Below are positions 27,241 through 37,183 of a DNA stretch of 64,000 nucleotides, piece after piece. The position numbers and the translations under genes are program-made. How positions within the stretch are numbered: the first letter of the stretch is position 1; every line of letters begins with the position of its first letter. This DNA comes from Saprospiraceae bacterium (lineage in GTDB: Bacteria > Bacteroidota > Bacteroidia > Chitinophagales > Saprospiraceae), in assembly GCA_028279185.1 (NCBI GenBank), contig JANQSS010000027.1:124001-188000 (forward strand), read 5' to 3'. The notes below the pieces were generated by a model, which saw only the letters and a program-made list of their open reading frames with translations, had not been told where the DNA came from and ran no database searches.

Positions 27241-29415
27241 ATGCGATTTTATAAAGTAATTTTTTACTCAGTTTGCTTTCTGTTTATGGCTCCCCTGTCC
27301 ATAGGTCAAAAAGACATCACACTTGAAGACTTGTGGAAAAGATATACCTACTATGATAATCAAATTCCTGGTTTTAATTTTCAGAAAGACGGACAACACT
27401 ATACACGACTTCAAAATAATAAAATCCTTTCATACGATATTACTACGGGGAAATTGGTAAAGACGCTATTTGATGGAACCAAGTTTAAGGGCTTACAATC
27501 ATTCAATGGATCGGTATCAGGTTTTTCTTTTTCTGATGACGAAGAAATAATTCTTGTAAAATCCGAATCAGAAGCCATATATAGGCACTCAACAAAGGCG
27601 CAATTCTACATATACAACCGCTCCGAAAATACACTTTCGAAGTTATTTGATGGTGAAAAGCAAATGTATGCCACAGTTAGTCCTTCAAACACGCACGTGG
27701 CATTTGTTGTCTCCAATAATCTTTATGTAAAACGATTAACCGACGGGAAAATTAATCAGATAACAAGTGATGGCAGAATTAATGAAATAATCAATGGAGC
27801 TACAGACTGGGTTTATGAAGAGGAGTTTAGTATGAGTCGTGCATTTGAATGGAGCCCTGACGGTAAACGAATTGCCTTTATGCGATTTGACGAGCGCGAG
27901 GTGCCCGAATATACAATGATGAATTATAAAGATGAATTATATCCGGTTTACACCACTTTTAAGTATCCAAAAGTAGGAGAAAAAAATGCCACTGTTCAGG
28001 TAAAAATCTATGATGTGGAAAAGGACAAAACAGTAAAGGTTGTTCTACCGAATGAAGAAATGTATATCCCTCGAATCAAATGGACTAATTCTTCCGATTT
28101 TCTTACAGTGACGACGTTGAACAGACATCAAAATCATTTGCGACTTTGGAAGGTAAAGGCAAAAAAGGGTAAAGCGGAAGTATTGTTAGAAGAAAAAAAC
28201 GAATGGTACGTTGATATTCATGATAATCTTGAGTTTCTTAATGATGGAAAACACTTCATATGGATGTCTGAAAAAAATGGATACAATCAGGCCTTTGTAT
28301 ATAACATGAAAGGGAAGGAAGTGGCCAACCTCACTCCGGGAGAATATGACGTCACTAACTTTTATGGCATTGATGAAACTAACGGTGTTGCTTTTTATCA
28401 AGCAGCCGATAAATCCCCCACGCAACGGAATGTATATAGGGTTTCTATGGATGGTAAGACGAAGGAAGCATTATTAAAAACACAAGGGTGGAATTCCGCT
28501 CAATTTAGCTCGACATTTGACTATTTCGTCGCAAACCATTCGACTATTAATTCACCACCGACATACCGGGTTTTTGACCGCGAAGGAAAACTTGTCCGCG
28601 ATCTCGAATTAAATGAACAATCGAAAAAAAATCAAGAAATCTTTGGTGCCAATCCAGTAGAATTTTTTCAATTCACGACAAAAGATGAAATTACCTTAAA
28701 TGGCTACATGATAAAACCGGATAATTTTAATGAAAATAAAAGTTATCCTGTTTTTATGTACCTCTATGGAGGCCCGAATAGTCAGCAAGTAGTGGATCAA
28801 TGGCGGGGGCAAAATTATTGGTGGTTTCAAATGCTGGCTGATAAGGGATACATTGTTGCTTGCATAGACAACCGAGGAACTGGTGCCAGGGGGGAATCAT
28901 TCCGAAAGATGACATATCAGCAACTCGGCCATTATGAAACAATAGATCAAATAGAAGGAGCGAGATATTTAGGGAGCCTGCCATATGTCGACGCTTCCCG
29001 GATTGGAATATTTGGATGGAGCTATGGCGGCTACATGTCCAGTTTATGCCTTCTTAAGGGTAACGATGTTTTTAAGATGGCAATTGCTGTGGCACCTGTA
29101 ACAAACTGGAAATGGTATGATTCCATTTATACAGAGCGGTTTATGCGTACCGAGAAGGAAAACCCAAGTGGTTATCGGGATAACTCCCCAATTTATTTTG
29201 CAGATCGTTTAAAGGGTAAGTACCTGCTCGTACACGGCGGTGCTGATGATAATGTGCATGTACAAAATTCGATTGAGATGTCGGCTGCATTGATCAATGC
29301 GAACAAACAATTTGATTTTTACGTGTATCCGAATAGTAATCACGGAATTTATCACGGTAATGCTCGATTGCACTTGTATACAAAGATGACAGATTTTATT
29401 CTGGAAAACCTATGA
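27241..29415 (+). CDS. Dipeptidyl-peptidase IV (S9 family serine peptidase)
   Basis: DPP-IV removes Xaa-Pro dipeptides from peptide N-termini, in the periplasm or on the surface. The 724-residue protein has a signal peptide (VCFLFMAPLSIGQ), an eight-bladed propeller with the double-Glu substrate motif WVYEEEF, and a C-terminal hydrolase domain with catalytic Ser594 (GWSYGGY), Asp669 (GADDNVH) and His701 (SNHGIYHGN). Length matches bacterial DPP-IV. The gene follows the RprXY-like pair by seven bases. Regulation by that system or simple co-expression is an inference. Confidence 0.95.
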   Translation: MRFYKVIFYSVCFLFMAPLSIGQKDITLEDLWKRYTYYDNQIPGFNFQKDGQHYTRLQNNKILSYDITTGKLVKTLFDGTKFKGLQSFNGSVSGFSFSDDEEIILVKSESEAIYRHSTKAQFYIYNRSENTLSKLFDGEKQMYATVSPSNTHVAFVVSNNLYVKRLTDGKINQITSDGRINEIINGATDWVYEEEFSMSRAFEWSPDGKRIAFMRFDEREVPEYTMMNYKDELYPVYTTFKYPKVGEKNATVQVKIYDVEKDKTVKVVLPNEEMYIPRIKWTNSSDFLTVTTLNRHQNHLRLWKVKAKKGKAEVLLEEKNEWYVDIHDNLEFLNDGKHFIWMSEKNGYNQAFVYNMKGKEVANLTPGEYDVTNFYGIDETNGVAFYQAADKSPTQRNVYRVSMDGKTKEALLKTQGWNSAQFSSTFDYFVANHSTINSPPTYRVFDREGKLVRDLELNEQSKKNQEIFGANPVEFFQFTTKDEITLNGYMIKPDNFNENKSYPVFMYLYGGPNSQQVVDQWRGQNYWWFQMLADKGYIVACIDNRGTGARGESFRKMTYQQLGHYETIDQIEGARYLGSLPYVDASRIGIFGWSYGGYMSSLCLLKGNDVFKMAIAVAPVTNWKWYDSIYTERFMRTEKENPSGYRDNSPIYFADRLKGKYLLVHGGADDNVHVQNSIEMSAALINANKQFDFYVYPNSNHGIYHGNARLHLYTKMTDFILENL

Positions 29416-29419
29416 TGAC

Positions 29420-32400
29420 TTAGAACAACGGAATGGCTATTGTGACGCGCGTGCCTGTACGGCCGTCTTGCGCCTTAGTAAAGTCTACATAAGAAATTTT
29501 TATATGCATATTATCCGAAGCTTTTAATATTTCCAAACGTTCTTCGGTAATTTGAGTTGAGCGACTCTTATGTGACTTGAGTGAGGCAGCGCGCAATGCT
29601 GCAGACGCTTTTCGACCTATACCATTATCCTCAATTGTACAGTACAGGTATTTGCTATCCTCAGTGAATGTAACGGATAGTTCCCCTTCATTTTTGGCGT
29701 GGAATATGCCGTGATTTATTGCATTTTCCAGAAATGGTTGCAGCATCATTGAGGGAACGAGATAGGATTCAAGGCCTTCGCTCAGATCGACATTGAATTG
29801 TGATGTGAATTTATCAGGAAATCGCATGTGTTCCAATTCTATGTATCCACGCAACAATTTAATTTCATCTTTAAGCGAGATAAATTTTGATCGCGAAGAC
29901 TCCAAAAACATTCGCATTAACCCGGCGAATTTTGACAAATAATCTTCTGCAATCGTCGATTGATTGTTATAGATATAAAACTGAATTGCACCCAAGGCAT
30001 TAAATATGAAATGTGGATTCATCTGGGATTGTAAGAGGCTCAGTTCCAACGCAGAAACACGTTTTTGAAAATCAAGCCGCTGTCGCATACGTCGCCTGTC
30101 AGTCAATAGATAGGTAAGAACAAGCATGGATAAAACCAGTGTACCCATGGCGACGCGTACCCAAATTCGCTTGAAGAAAGGGACATAGACATTTACCGGA
30201 ATTGTCAGCGTATTTTCACTCCATTGACCATGACGTGACAGGGCTTTAATGTTTAGGTTGAATTGACCTTGGGGCATTCGTCGAAACGGTATTTTTTCTT
30301 CTTTTGTCTTCGACCATTCGGTTTCTAGATTTTCAATTTGATGAAAATATGTGACTTCATCTGTGAAACCCCAGTCATTATTTCCGACAAAAACGGTTAT
30401 TTCACTAAAATTTCCATAAGCAACATCTATTGGGGCAATAGGAAGCGTGTCTATCCGCTCGTCTCCTGAATTTCTTCTTACGATGACATGGCTAAATTGC
30501 AGCTGGAACGGAGATCTGTATGCCGTGTGCTTCTTTGGGTCCACACGAACAAACCCATTGCCTGTGCCGAACAAAATATGGTTTTTGGCCGTTACCAAAA
30601 ACACGTTTCGGTTGAATTCATCATATGGTAATCCATCATCGATGTAAAATTGGCCGATTCGTTTGTCCTTAACATTTATGGTGTTAAGCCCGGCGAATGT
30701 TGAAACCCAGTAAGTACCAAAGTCATCCTCTATCGCTGCCGTTACAATGTTACTGGATAGCCCATCTTCGATATTAAAATGCTCTTTGACATAAAAGGAA
30801 TCAGCGTGAAGCACGTATAAACCAGAATAAGAACCAATTAGTAGATCACCTTTTTTGTTTTTATTTAATGAAATGATATTATTATCCACTAAGTTTTTTG
30901 CTTCAATTTTTGTTGCTTCTCCAATATTGTCATGATGCCAGTACGCATTCAAGAGACCATGATCAAATGTTGTAAAATATATTCGTGCATTATCCGGATC
31001 AAAATAGCTGTAATTAATATTAGAAGATTGCAGTAATGGACTATCGTCTAAAGGAACTTCCTCTAATTTATTTGAATCGGAATAATACAGAAATAGTTTT
31101 GTCGCATATTGCCCTCGACCGACGATCATTACAATGTCGTCAGTTAACTTTCTAATACCAACAATATGGGTCGGTACAGAAATTACCGAATACGATTGGT
31201 CTTTAAGCGTTAGCCTGCTCAGGTCGTTTATCAAAGGATTGGATGTCTTATGTACGCTCAATATATGCTTGCTATCATGTGTGAGTGTAGCAAACTGTCC
31301 AACGAAATCCGAATTGGGGTTTTCCGCATAAACTGTCATGTTTTCAACTTCATTAAATAAATAAGAATCATTTTCTTCGGAGGTCACGAGTATCCGGCCC
31401 TTAGGCAATGTCAATAATGATGTTATGATATGCCCATATTGGTTTTGAGGCATATTAGGTTTTTTTATAAAATATGAAATAAAAGGAACCTGAAAACAAA
31501 TAATATCAAGATCTTGATGTGTACCGTAGTGAATGATGCGATAGAAATCATCACTGATAACATGTGTTGGAATGACACTTTGTTCCACTAAAAAATTCCA
31601 TTCGATAAAATCTACATCGTTTTCAGAAATGCGAAATTCACGTACTATTTGGTAAACAGCAGAAAGACCTATTAATTTTCGACCCAATTTATCTTCCCAA
31701 AGGTTCACGACTAATTTGTCAATTGGGACGCTCTTGACTACCTGTATTTTGTCCTCTTTTGGTGCAACGTGGTACAGGCCGCCGTGATCATTTATACTGA
31801 ACCAAAGGCGATCCTTGTCGTCTACATGAAAAGCGGTGGTGAGTTGCCGTATGCCCAGGGGTTTTGTAATGGGTTCAACTGAATATATTGTTATATCGGC
31901 GTCGAAATTTAAATAGGCAACATTTCCCCCAATTTCTCTGAACCAAATGCCTTGAGCTCCTGTCGCGAATTCGATGATTCTGCCAAAGTGTTTGGGCAAC
32001 GCTGGCAAGTCTACCTTCACATTTGATGCCAAGGATATGAAGGATAGTTTTTGTTTGTCTCTTACAAGTACCCATGGACGCTGCTTTTTGTCCGTGTGAT
32101 TGAGCAATTTTTCACCTGGATATGGTCGTGTGTCGAAAGCGTGTGTGTGTCGATTAAATACGTCAAACGAATCATTGTTGTTTTCGTAAAATAAAAAGAC
32201 TTCATTTTCGGTTTCGGCAAATGCGCTCAGTAAAGCTGGACGTTGAGGACTACCTGATGTAGGAAAGGATGGAGCCTTCATTTTTTGAAAAGCATACCCA
32301 TTCCATCGTTCAATACCATTTTCGGTTTCAATCCAGATATCGTCTTTGGTGTCAATAAGAATGTTTTTAACTGCTAAACCTGACAATCCTGTTTTATTAT

Positions 32401-32548
32401 TCAGTGTGGTTATACTCGCTTGACTTGGTTGACTCAATAGGGGAGATGTCCAGTACGTCAGCTGAATAAAAAGAATCGCCGGTAAGAAAAAAGTAGCTCG
32501 CAACTGTAAAGCAGATGACACAATATTACGATACGATGTATTCACCAA
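29420..32548 (-). CDS. Propeller-type LytS-like histidine kinase
   Basis: The 1042-residue protein has an N-terminal signal or anchor, then about 700 residues of two-component-regulator propeller repeats, a Y_Y_Y-type Ig domain (YFHQIENLETEWSKTKEEKIPFRRMPQGQFNLNIKALS) and a membrane helix near residue 800. The kinase domain is of the His_kinase (PF06580) kind: SLLQSQMNPHFIFNALGAIQ with the phospho-accepting His, then an ATPase domain with ENAINHGI and EDNGIGRKAS. No ATG lies near the start. TTG 32548, GTG 32545 or a later GTG are possible. Its partner is the LytTR regulator encoded just upstream. Confidence 0.9.
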   Translation of the reverse strand: MVNTSYRNIVSSALQLRATFFLPAILFIQLTYWTSPLLSQPSQASITTLNNKTGLSGLAVKNILIDTKDDIWIETENGIERWNGYAFQKMKAPSFPTSGSPQRPALLSAFAETENEVFLFYENNNDSFDVFNRHTHAFDTRPYPGEKLLNHTDKKQRPWVLVRDKQKLSFISLASNVKVDLPALPKHFGRIIEFATGAQGIWFREIGGNVAYLNFDADITIYSVEPITKPLGIRQLTTAFHVDDKDRLWFSINDHGGLYHVAPKEDKIQVVKSVPIDKLVVNLWEDKLGRKLIGLSAVYQIVREFRISENDVDFIEWNFLVEQSVIPTHVISDDFYRIIHYGTHQDLDIICFQVPFISYFIKKPNMPQNQYGHIITSLLTLPKGRILVTSEENDSYLFNEVENMTVYAENPNSDFVGQFATLTHDSKHILSVHKTSNPLINDLSRLTLKDQSYSVISVPTHIVGIRKLTDDIVMIVGRGQYATKLFLYYSDSNKLEEVPLDDSPLLQSSNINYSYFDPDNARIYFTTFDHGLLNAYWHHDNIGEATKIEAKNLVDNNIISLNKNKKGDLLIGSYSGLYVLHADSFYVKEHFNIEDGLSSNIVTAAIEDDFGTYWVSTFAGLNTINVKDKRIGQFYIDDGLPYDEFNRNVFLVTAKNHILFGTGNGFVRVDPKKHTAYRSPFQLQFSHVIVRRNSGDERIDTLPIAPIDVAYGNFSEITVFVGNNDWGFTDEVTYFHQIENLETEWSKTKEEKIPFRRMPQGQFNLNIKALSRHGQWSENTLTIPVNVYVPFFKRIWVRVAMGTLVLSMLVLTYLLTDRRRMRQRLDFQKRVSALELSLLQSQMNPHFIFNALGAIQFYIYNNQSTIAEDYLSKFAGLMRMFLESSRSKFISLKDEIKLLRGYIELEHMRFPDKFTSQFNVDLSEGLESYLVPSMMLQPFLENAINHGIFHAKNEGELSVTFTEDSKYLYCTIEDNGIGRKASAALRAASLKSHKSRSTQITEERLEILKASDNMHIKISYVDFTKAQDGRTGTRVTIAIPLF

Positions 32549-32636
32549 TGTACGACAATTTTCAACTTGCCAGGCGTTTTGTCAGTTGGAGTTCAAAGTG
32601 GATTTCCCCGAATCTTTCTGAATTAATTATATACGG

Positions 32637-33383
32637 TTAACTACCGTTTTTTAAGAAGTCCAGGAATTCATGCCGCTTGCGACGGGCGACTGGGACATTC
32701 GTGCCATCCTCTAAAACGACAATTCCTTCTTTCAAATACGATTTTACGAATTCTGTATTGACTAAATGGGACTTATGTGTTGTATAAAACCCGTACGGTT
32801 CGAGCATGGAAATGTATTTGCCAATATTGCTAGAGCTAACAATTGTACGGCCATCGGTTAAGTGAATTTTGGTGTACTTTTGATAGCCTTCACACCTGAG
32901 GATGTCTTGGGTATGAATAAATTCTAACCCTTTTGACGTCGGTAGTGCGATTTTCTTGTTCTCTGCATGTTCAATGAAATTTTCAAGCAAGACTTGATTG
33001 TGATGAAATCCGTGTTTTTGATTAATTCGCACTAAAGCATGATCAACTGCTCGGATGAGTGCGTCCGTAGATACGGGCTTTACAATGTAACCAATTGCAC
33101 AAAACTCAATTGCTTCCAAAGCATATTGATCGAAACTTGTCACAAAAATGAGTTCGAAGTCAAGGTGAGGTAGTCTGCGTAAGAGGTCGAAACCATTCTC
33201 TCTTGGCATGGAAATGTCAAGAAAAACGAGATCAGGGTGAGTAGTCGTGATATACTCGTACGCCTCATCTCCATTGCCTGCCTCTCCTATGATATCAATC
33301 TTAGGAAAGTGCACGCGCAATTTTCCGCGTAACAACTGACGAGGGAGCACTTCGTCATCGACAAGTAGGGCGGTTGAATTCAT
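32637..33383 (-). CDS. LytTR-family response regulator
   Basis: The 248-residue regulator has a receiver with Asp9/Asp10, phospho-acceptor Asp56 (LVFLDISMPRENGF) and a KPVS lysine motif, then a LytTR DNA-binding domain from about residue 140 with CEGYQKYTKIHLTDGR, YGFYTTHKSHLVN and VPVARRKRHEFLDFL. It precedes the LytS-like kinase gene by 88 bases on the same strand. The two form a LytS/LytTR system like those common in Bacteroidota. Confidence 0.94.
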   Translation of the reverse strand: MNSTALLVDDEVLPRQLLRGKLRVHFPKIDIIGEAGNGDEAYEYITTTHPDLVFLDISMPRENGFDLLRRLPHLDFELIFVTSFDQYALEAIEFCAIGYIVKPVSTDALIRAVDHALVRINQKHGFHHNQVLLENFIEHAENKKIALPTSKGLEFIHTQDILRCEGYQKYTKIHLTDGRTIVSSSNIGKYISMLEPYGFYTTHKSHLVNTEFVKSYLKEGIVVLEDGTNVPVARRKRHEFLDFLKNGS

Positions 33384-33572
33384 GTTTTCGAGCTTGAATT
33401 TATGAATTTACGAACCTTTCATTTCAATGGTTACTTCAAATATACATGCAGCAAGACTGATTTCAAAATACTGCGGCTAAGAATCACAGCGTCTATCCGA
33501 TTATAACATAGGCTACTCCGTTCCAAATTGCATTAATGTTGTGGAATTAAACTACTACCTAGGAAGAAAAGG

Positions 33573-34892
33573 TCAGACCCTTAAATTATTGTGGTGGCTA
33601 AACGAGCTTTTCCACTCATAAATGAAATAGGCTAAGCCGATTCCGTATTCCACTAGCAGTATTTCATACTTTTCTTCTACCATTGCATCCCCATATGCAT
33701 GATAACTAAGCCAAATTAATCCACTCCATACATGGATAAATTTAAGTCTGGTCAGGCAGGATATGAACAATGGAAGAATAATATACCAGGGATGGACGGT
33801 CGTCGCGCAAAATAGATACAAAGCAAAGGCTAAAGCGGCCAACCTGAATGTACTCGAGGTATTTTGTTGCTTTATTGATTTTAGCCAAAGAATGGCGATA
33901 CCGGCAAATGCCAAAAAACCCAGCAGAGGTCCAATTAGTCGGATAGCGTTATAACCATATATTTTGTACCCGAGGGCGCGAAGAATGTAGTATACAGATG
34001 CATTGAATTCAAAACTTTTAAAATAAAGGTCGAAGCTCGATTTGAAGTTTTGAGCGAATGTTGCATCCCACAATGGAAAAAATAATAAGAGAATCGTAAT
34101 ACAGAGAAAAAAAGATAACTTGATTTGTTTTTGCCAGGAATAGCCTCTGATTAAAAACGGCCATATGATCAGAGATACGAGTTTTGTAGCAATAGACAGT
34201 CCAATAAGTAACACTGTCGAAATATATTTTTTCCGCATAGCGAAATATATTCCCGCTGCCACGAATGCCACCATAAATAGTTCGAAATGTAAATTTCCCA
34301 CTCCCTCGGCGATAACAATAGGATTTAATACGAAGTATAATACATGCACTTTTGGAAATTGTAACGACTGAACCAGGTTTTTCAAAAACCAAAATACTGC
34401 ACCTTCAGCGATTAACATGATGCTTCGTAGAGCAATAGCATACAACAAAACATTTTCCTTCGCGATAAATGAACAGATTGAAAAGATAGCTTGCGTTATC
34501 GGCGGATAAACGGAATAGTAGTCTTTGGAATTTAATCGTTCATATATCGCAATCCATTCTCCATCAATAAAATTGGAGTCCAGTAATTCCGTTGGTAAAA
34601 AAGCATATGGGTTAATTCCATTGAGAATGAGGTGCCCATCCCACATGAACCGGTAAATATCATCAGAAAGCATGGGCATACTCGGAAATAAGATAAGTCG
34701 CAAGAATAGAGCTAGTCCAATACCATGTTTCCAGTTAAGTCGATAGTTTGAAAAGCATAGGACATAGTATGCTAAAAATGAAAGACCAAATACGAGACAC
34801 AATTTAATAAAGTCCGTACGCTCAAGCCCATATCCTAAATATCCGACTGCGCCCATGAACAGGAGCGATGCAGTGGCTTGGATCAGTTTCAT
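33573..34892 (-). CDS. GT-C type integral membrane glycosyltransferase (mannosyltransferase-like)
   Basis: The 439-residue protein has about ten to twelve membrane helices. The first loop carries SDDIYRFMWDGHLILNGINPYAFLP, the paired-Asp motif of polyprenol-phosphate-sugar-dependent GT-C enzymes. VYPPITQAIF and the late HPWYIILPLF fit the same family. It would use a lipid-linked sugar at the outer face of the inner membrane. Its ATG overlaps the stop of the upstream GT2 gene by four bases (ATGA), showing translational coupling. The upstream GT2 genes could supply the lipid-linked donor. Confidence 0.78.
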   Translation of the reverse strand: MKLIQATASLLFMGAVGYLGYGLERTDFIKLCLVFGLSFLAYYVLCFSNYRLNWKHGIGLALFLRLILFPSMPMLSDDIYRFMWDGHLILNGINPYAFLPTELLDSNFIDGEWIAIYERLNSKDYYSVYPPITQAIFSICSFIAKENVLLYAIALRSIMLIAEGAVFWFLKNLVQSLQFPKVHVLYFVLNPIVIAEGVGNLHFELFMVAFVAAGIYFAMRKKYISTVLLIGLSIATKLVSLIIWPFLIRGYSWQKQIKLSFFLCITILLLFFPLWDATFAQNFKSSFDLYFKSFEFNASVYYILRALGYKIYGYNAIRLIGPLLGFLAFAGIAILWLKSIKQQNTSSTFRLAALAFALYLFCATTVHPWYIILPLFISCLTRLKFIHVWSGLIWLSYHAYGDAMVEEKYEILLVEYGIGLAYFIYEWKSSFSHHNNLRV

Positions 34893-36376
34893 TTTACAGT
34901 AGCATGTTTAAGGGAATAGTAAAAAATGCTCCCAAATCCTATAAACAGGAGTGTGTGATACATTAAGAAAGCATTGTTTCCTTTATACAAACCGTACGAC
35001 AATCCAAATAGGAAGTACAAGGTTAGTATTCCTTCTCCTATGGTTGACCATGAAAGTTTTTGAGAGAAGTATTGTTTACGTTTGAAGGAGTCATCAACTG
35101 AAACGATGTTAAATTTTGGCGTCCGTACAAATGGTGTTTTTTTTCCAAAAAATCCCTGTAACACGGCTATGCTATTGTGTAAGGAAAGCCCCATGGATAG
35201 CGCCAGGAATATTGGAAAAAGGTATATGAACTTTAATAACTTTGATTTACTCTCATTCATTTCACCGGGAATATTGGAATTAGCGACGTAATACACTATT
35301 CCAATAGATAATAGACCTAGCAAAAACACAGTAAAACATCCTGCATCCCAAGCAAAAACGTCGATTGTAATCAACGTTGGAACACTGAAAACACCCGCAA
35401 TAAAAACAAAAATAAATATGGCACTTGAAAGAAGATGACCGGTAGCATGAACTTTTTTAATCATAGGCAAAGAAGAAGACCAAACCGTAGGTAGTACTTT
35501 TTTTGCTGTTTCGGCACCGCCTTTCATCCAACGATATTGTTGGCTTTTTAGTCCGATCATTTCTGCAGGCAGTTCTGCTGGACTACCAACTGACTCCATG
35601 TATTTAATCCGCCAACCTTTTAATTGTGCGCGATAGCTTAGATCCAGATCTTCCGTTAGTGTATCGGCCTGCCAACCACCGGCGTCGCTAATTGTTTCTG
35701 CACGCCATACGCCCCCTGTGCCATTAAATTGTAGTAGAAAATCAGCAAATTGTCGACCCGATTGTTCTACCGTAAAGTGAACATTTAATTGAAAGGCCTG
35801 CAACCTTGTAAGTAATGAGTATTTTTCATTTATATGCTCCCAACGCGTTTGGACCACACCAATTTTTGGATGGTTGAATTCTGGAATTGTTTCGAGTAGA
35901 AAATTCTTATTTGGTAAAAAGTCAGCATCAAAGATGGCTATGAATTCACCTCTTGCGGTCTTCATCCCTTCTTGCAATGCTCCTGCTTTGAATCCTGACC
36001 TCACTTCTCGTCGTATATGAAATATTTGAAAGCCTGCCGCTTGATATTTTTTTACACGATGGTCCACTAAGTCAACAGTGTCATCCGTTGAATCATCTAA
36101 TATCTGAATCTCAAATCGCTCTTTGGGATAATTAAATGAAGCGACGCAGTCAATTAATCGTTCAACTACATATTTTTCATTATAAATTGGCAGTTGAATT
36201 GTGACGAAAGGAAAGATTTTGCCACCGTTCTCGGTATTCGAAAATGGTACGGACTTTGCCTTATGATATTTCCATAATAAATGCAATTGCATGAGACAGA
36301 AGAATGTGATATATAACAGCGAGCCCACATATATTGCTGTGGCGGCTATGCCAATATATAGTCCAAATTCTTCCAT
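34889..36376 (-). CDS. Processive-type GT2 glycosyltransferase (cellulose-synthase-like)
   Basis: The 495-residue protein has an N-terminal membrane helix, a GT2 catalytic domain with IYNEKYVVERLIDCV, DDSTDDT, the metal site DADFLPN, the acceptor TEDLDLSYR and the product-binding QQYRWMKGG, then four or five C-terminal helices. This D, DxD, TED, QxxRW order is that of processive or lipid-sugar-forming GT2 enzymes such as cellulose or glucomannan synthase-like proteins. It is the middle gene of a three-gene glycosyltransferase operon, two bases after the first and overlapping the third. The product is unknown. Confidence 0.85.
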   Translation of the reverse strand: MEEFGLYIGIAATAIYVGSLLYITFFCLMQLHLLWKYHKAKSVPFSNTENGGKIFPFVTIQLPIYNEKYVVERLIDCVASFNYPKERFEIQILDDSTDDTVDLVDHRVKKYQAAGFQIFHIRREVRSGFKAGALQEGMKTARGEFIAIFDADFLPNKNFLLETIPEFNHPKIGVVQTRWEHINEKYSLLTRLQAFQLNVHFTVEQSGRQFADFLLQFNGTGGVWRAETISDAGGWQADTLTEDLDLSYRAQLKGWRIKYMESVGSPAELPAEMIGLKSQQYRWMKGGAETAKKVLPTVWSSSLPMIKKVHATGHLLSSAIFIFVFIAGVFSVPTLITIDVFAWDAGCFTVFLLGLLSIGIVYYVANSNIPGEMNESKSKLLKFIYLFPIFLALSMGLSLHNSIAVLQGFFGKKTPFVRTPKFNIVSVDDSFKRKQYFSQKLSWSTIGEGILTLYFLFGLSYGLYKGNNAFLMYHTLLFIGFGSIFYYSLKHATVK

Positions 36377-36378
36377 GT

Positions 36379-37080
36379 CTAAATTAATTTAAATATAGTC
36401 CAAAGTATCTTTTGACCAGCTAAGAGTGTACCACGAATAGTTCCGGAAATTTTTGATTTACCAATTCTTTTACGATAATTTACAGGTACTTCGATGGCAG
36501 CCATTTTCATTTTTGCCACCTTTACTTGCATTTCAACTGTCCACCCAAATGTTCGATCCTGCATGTTTAAGCGTCTCAAAGCCTCGTATCGAACTGCTCG
36601 AAATGGGCCCAAGTCGGTAAATTCATATTTATAGAGCAAGCGAATCAATGATGTAGCTAACCAATTCCCAAATATCTGAGGTGTTGTCATGGATCCCCTT
36701 TCGAGATTACCCAATGCCCGAGAGCCGACCACCAGATCTACTTGCTGTTCAACAATAGGGGTTATCAATTTGGGTAGTTCATTAGGATAATCAGAATAGT
36801 CTGCGTCCAGGAATACAACGATATCTGGAGCTACCTTCAATAACGAGATGTATTCGATGCCTTTTAAGCAAGCAGCGCCGTAGCCCATCTCTGGTTGATC
36901 GACAACAATGGCTCCGGCCTCCAAAGCGATGATCTTCGTCCGGTCTTTGCTTCCATTATTACTTACAATAATGTGGCGCACGATGCCTTTAGGAATGTCT
37001 TGTATCACTAGTCCAACAGCGTTCTCTTCATTAAAGGCTGGAATGATAACATCAATAATTGGGTTTCGAGTTTTGACCAT
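36379..37080 (-). CDS. GT2 glycosyltransferase, dolichol-phosphate-mannose-synthase-like
   Basis: The 233-residue protein has the DPM1-like fold without C-terminal membrane helices. Motifs are VIIPAFNEENAV, NNGSKDRT, FLDADYSDYP, GSRALGN, and DLGPFRAVRYEALRRL near the acceptor site. Such enzymes transfer mannose or glucose from a nucleotide sugar to polyprenyl phosphate. The gene is the first of the operon with the cellulose-synthase-like GT2 and GT-C genes, which suggests that it makes a lipid-linked donor for the GT-C enzyme. That linkage is an inference. Confidence 0.87.
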   Translation of the reverse strand: MVKTRNPIIDVIIPAFNEENAVGLVIQDIPKGIVRHIIVSNNGSKDRTKIIALEAGAIVVDQPEMGYGAACLKGIEYISLLKVAPDIVVFLDADYSDYPNELPKLITPIVEQQVDLVVGSRALGNLERGSMTTPQIFGNWLATSLIRLLYKYEFTDLGPFRAVRYEALRRLNMQDRTFGWTVEMQVKVAKMKMAAIEVPVNYRKRIGKSKISGTIRGTLLAGQKILWTIFKLI

Positions 37081-37183
37081 TTCGCTTTTAGTAGCTTTGT
37101 CGTTTTTCTATGTATCTGATAAATAGAATCGGTGAATCTAATGGCATTGCAATAAAAAGGTTCACGACAAGTTAATGTAGCGC

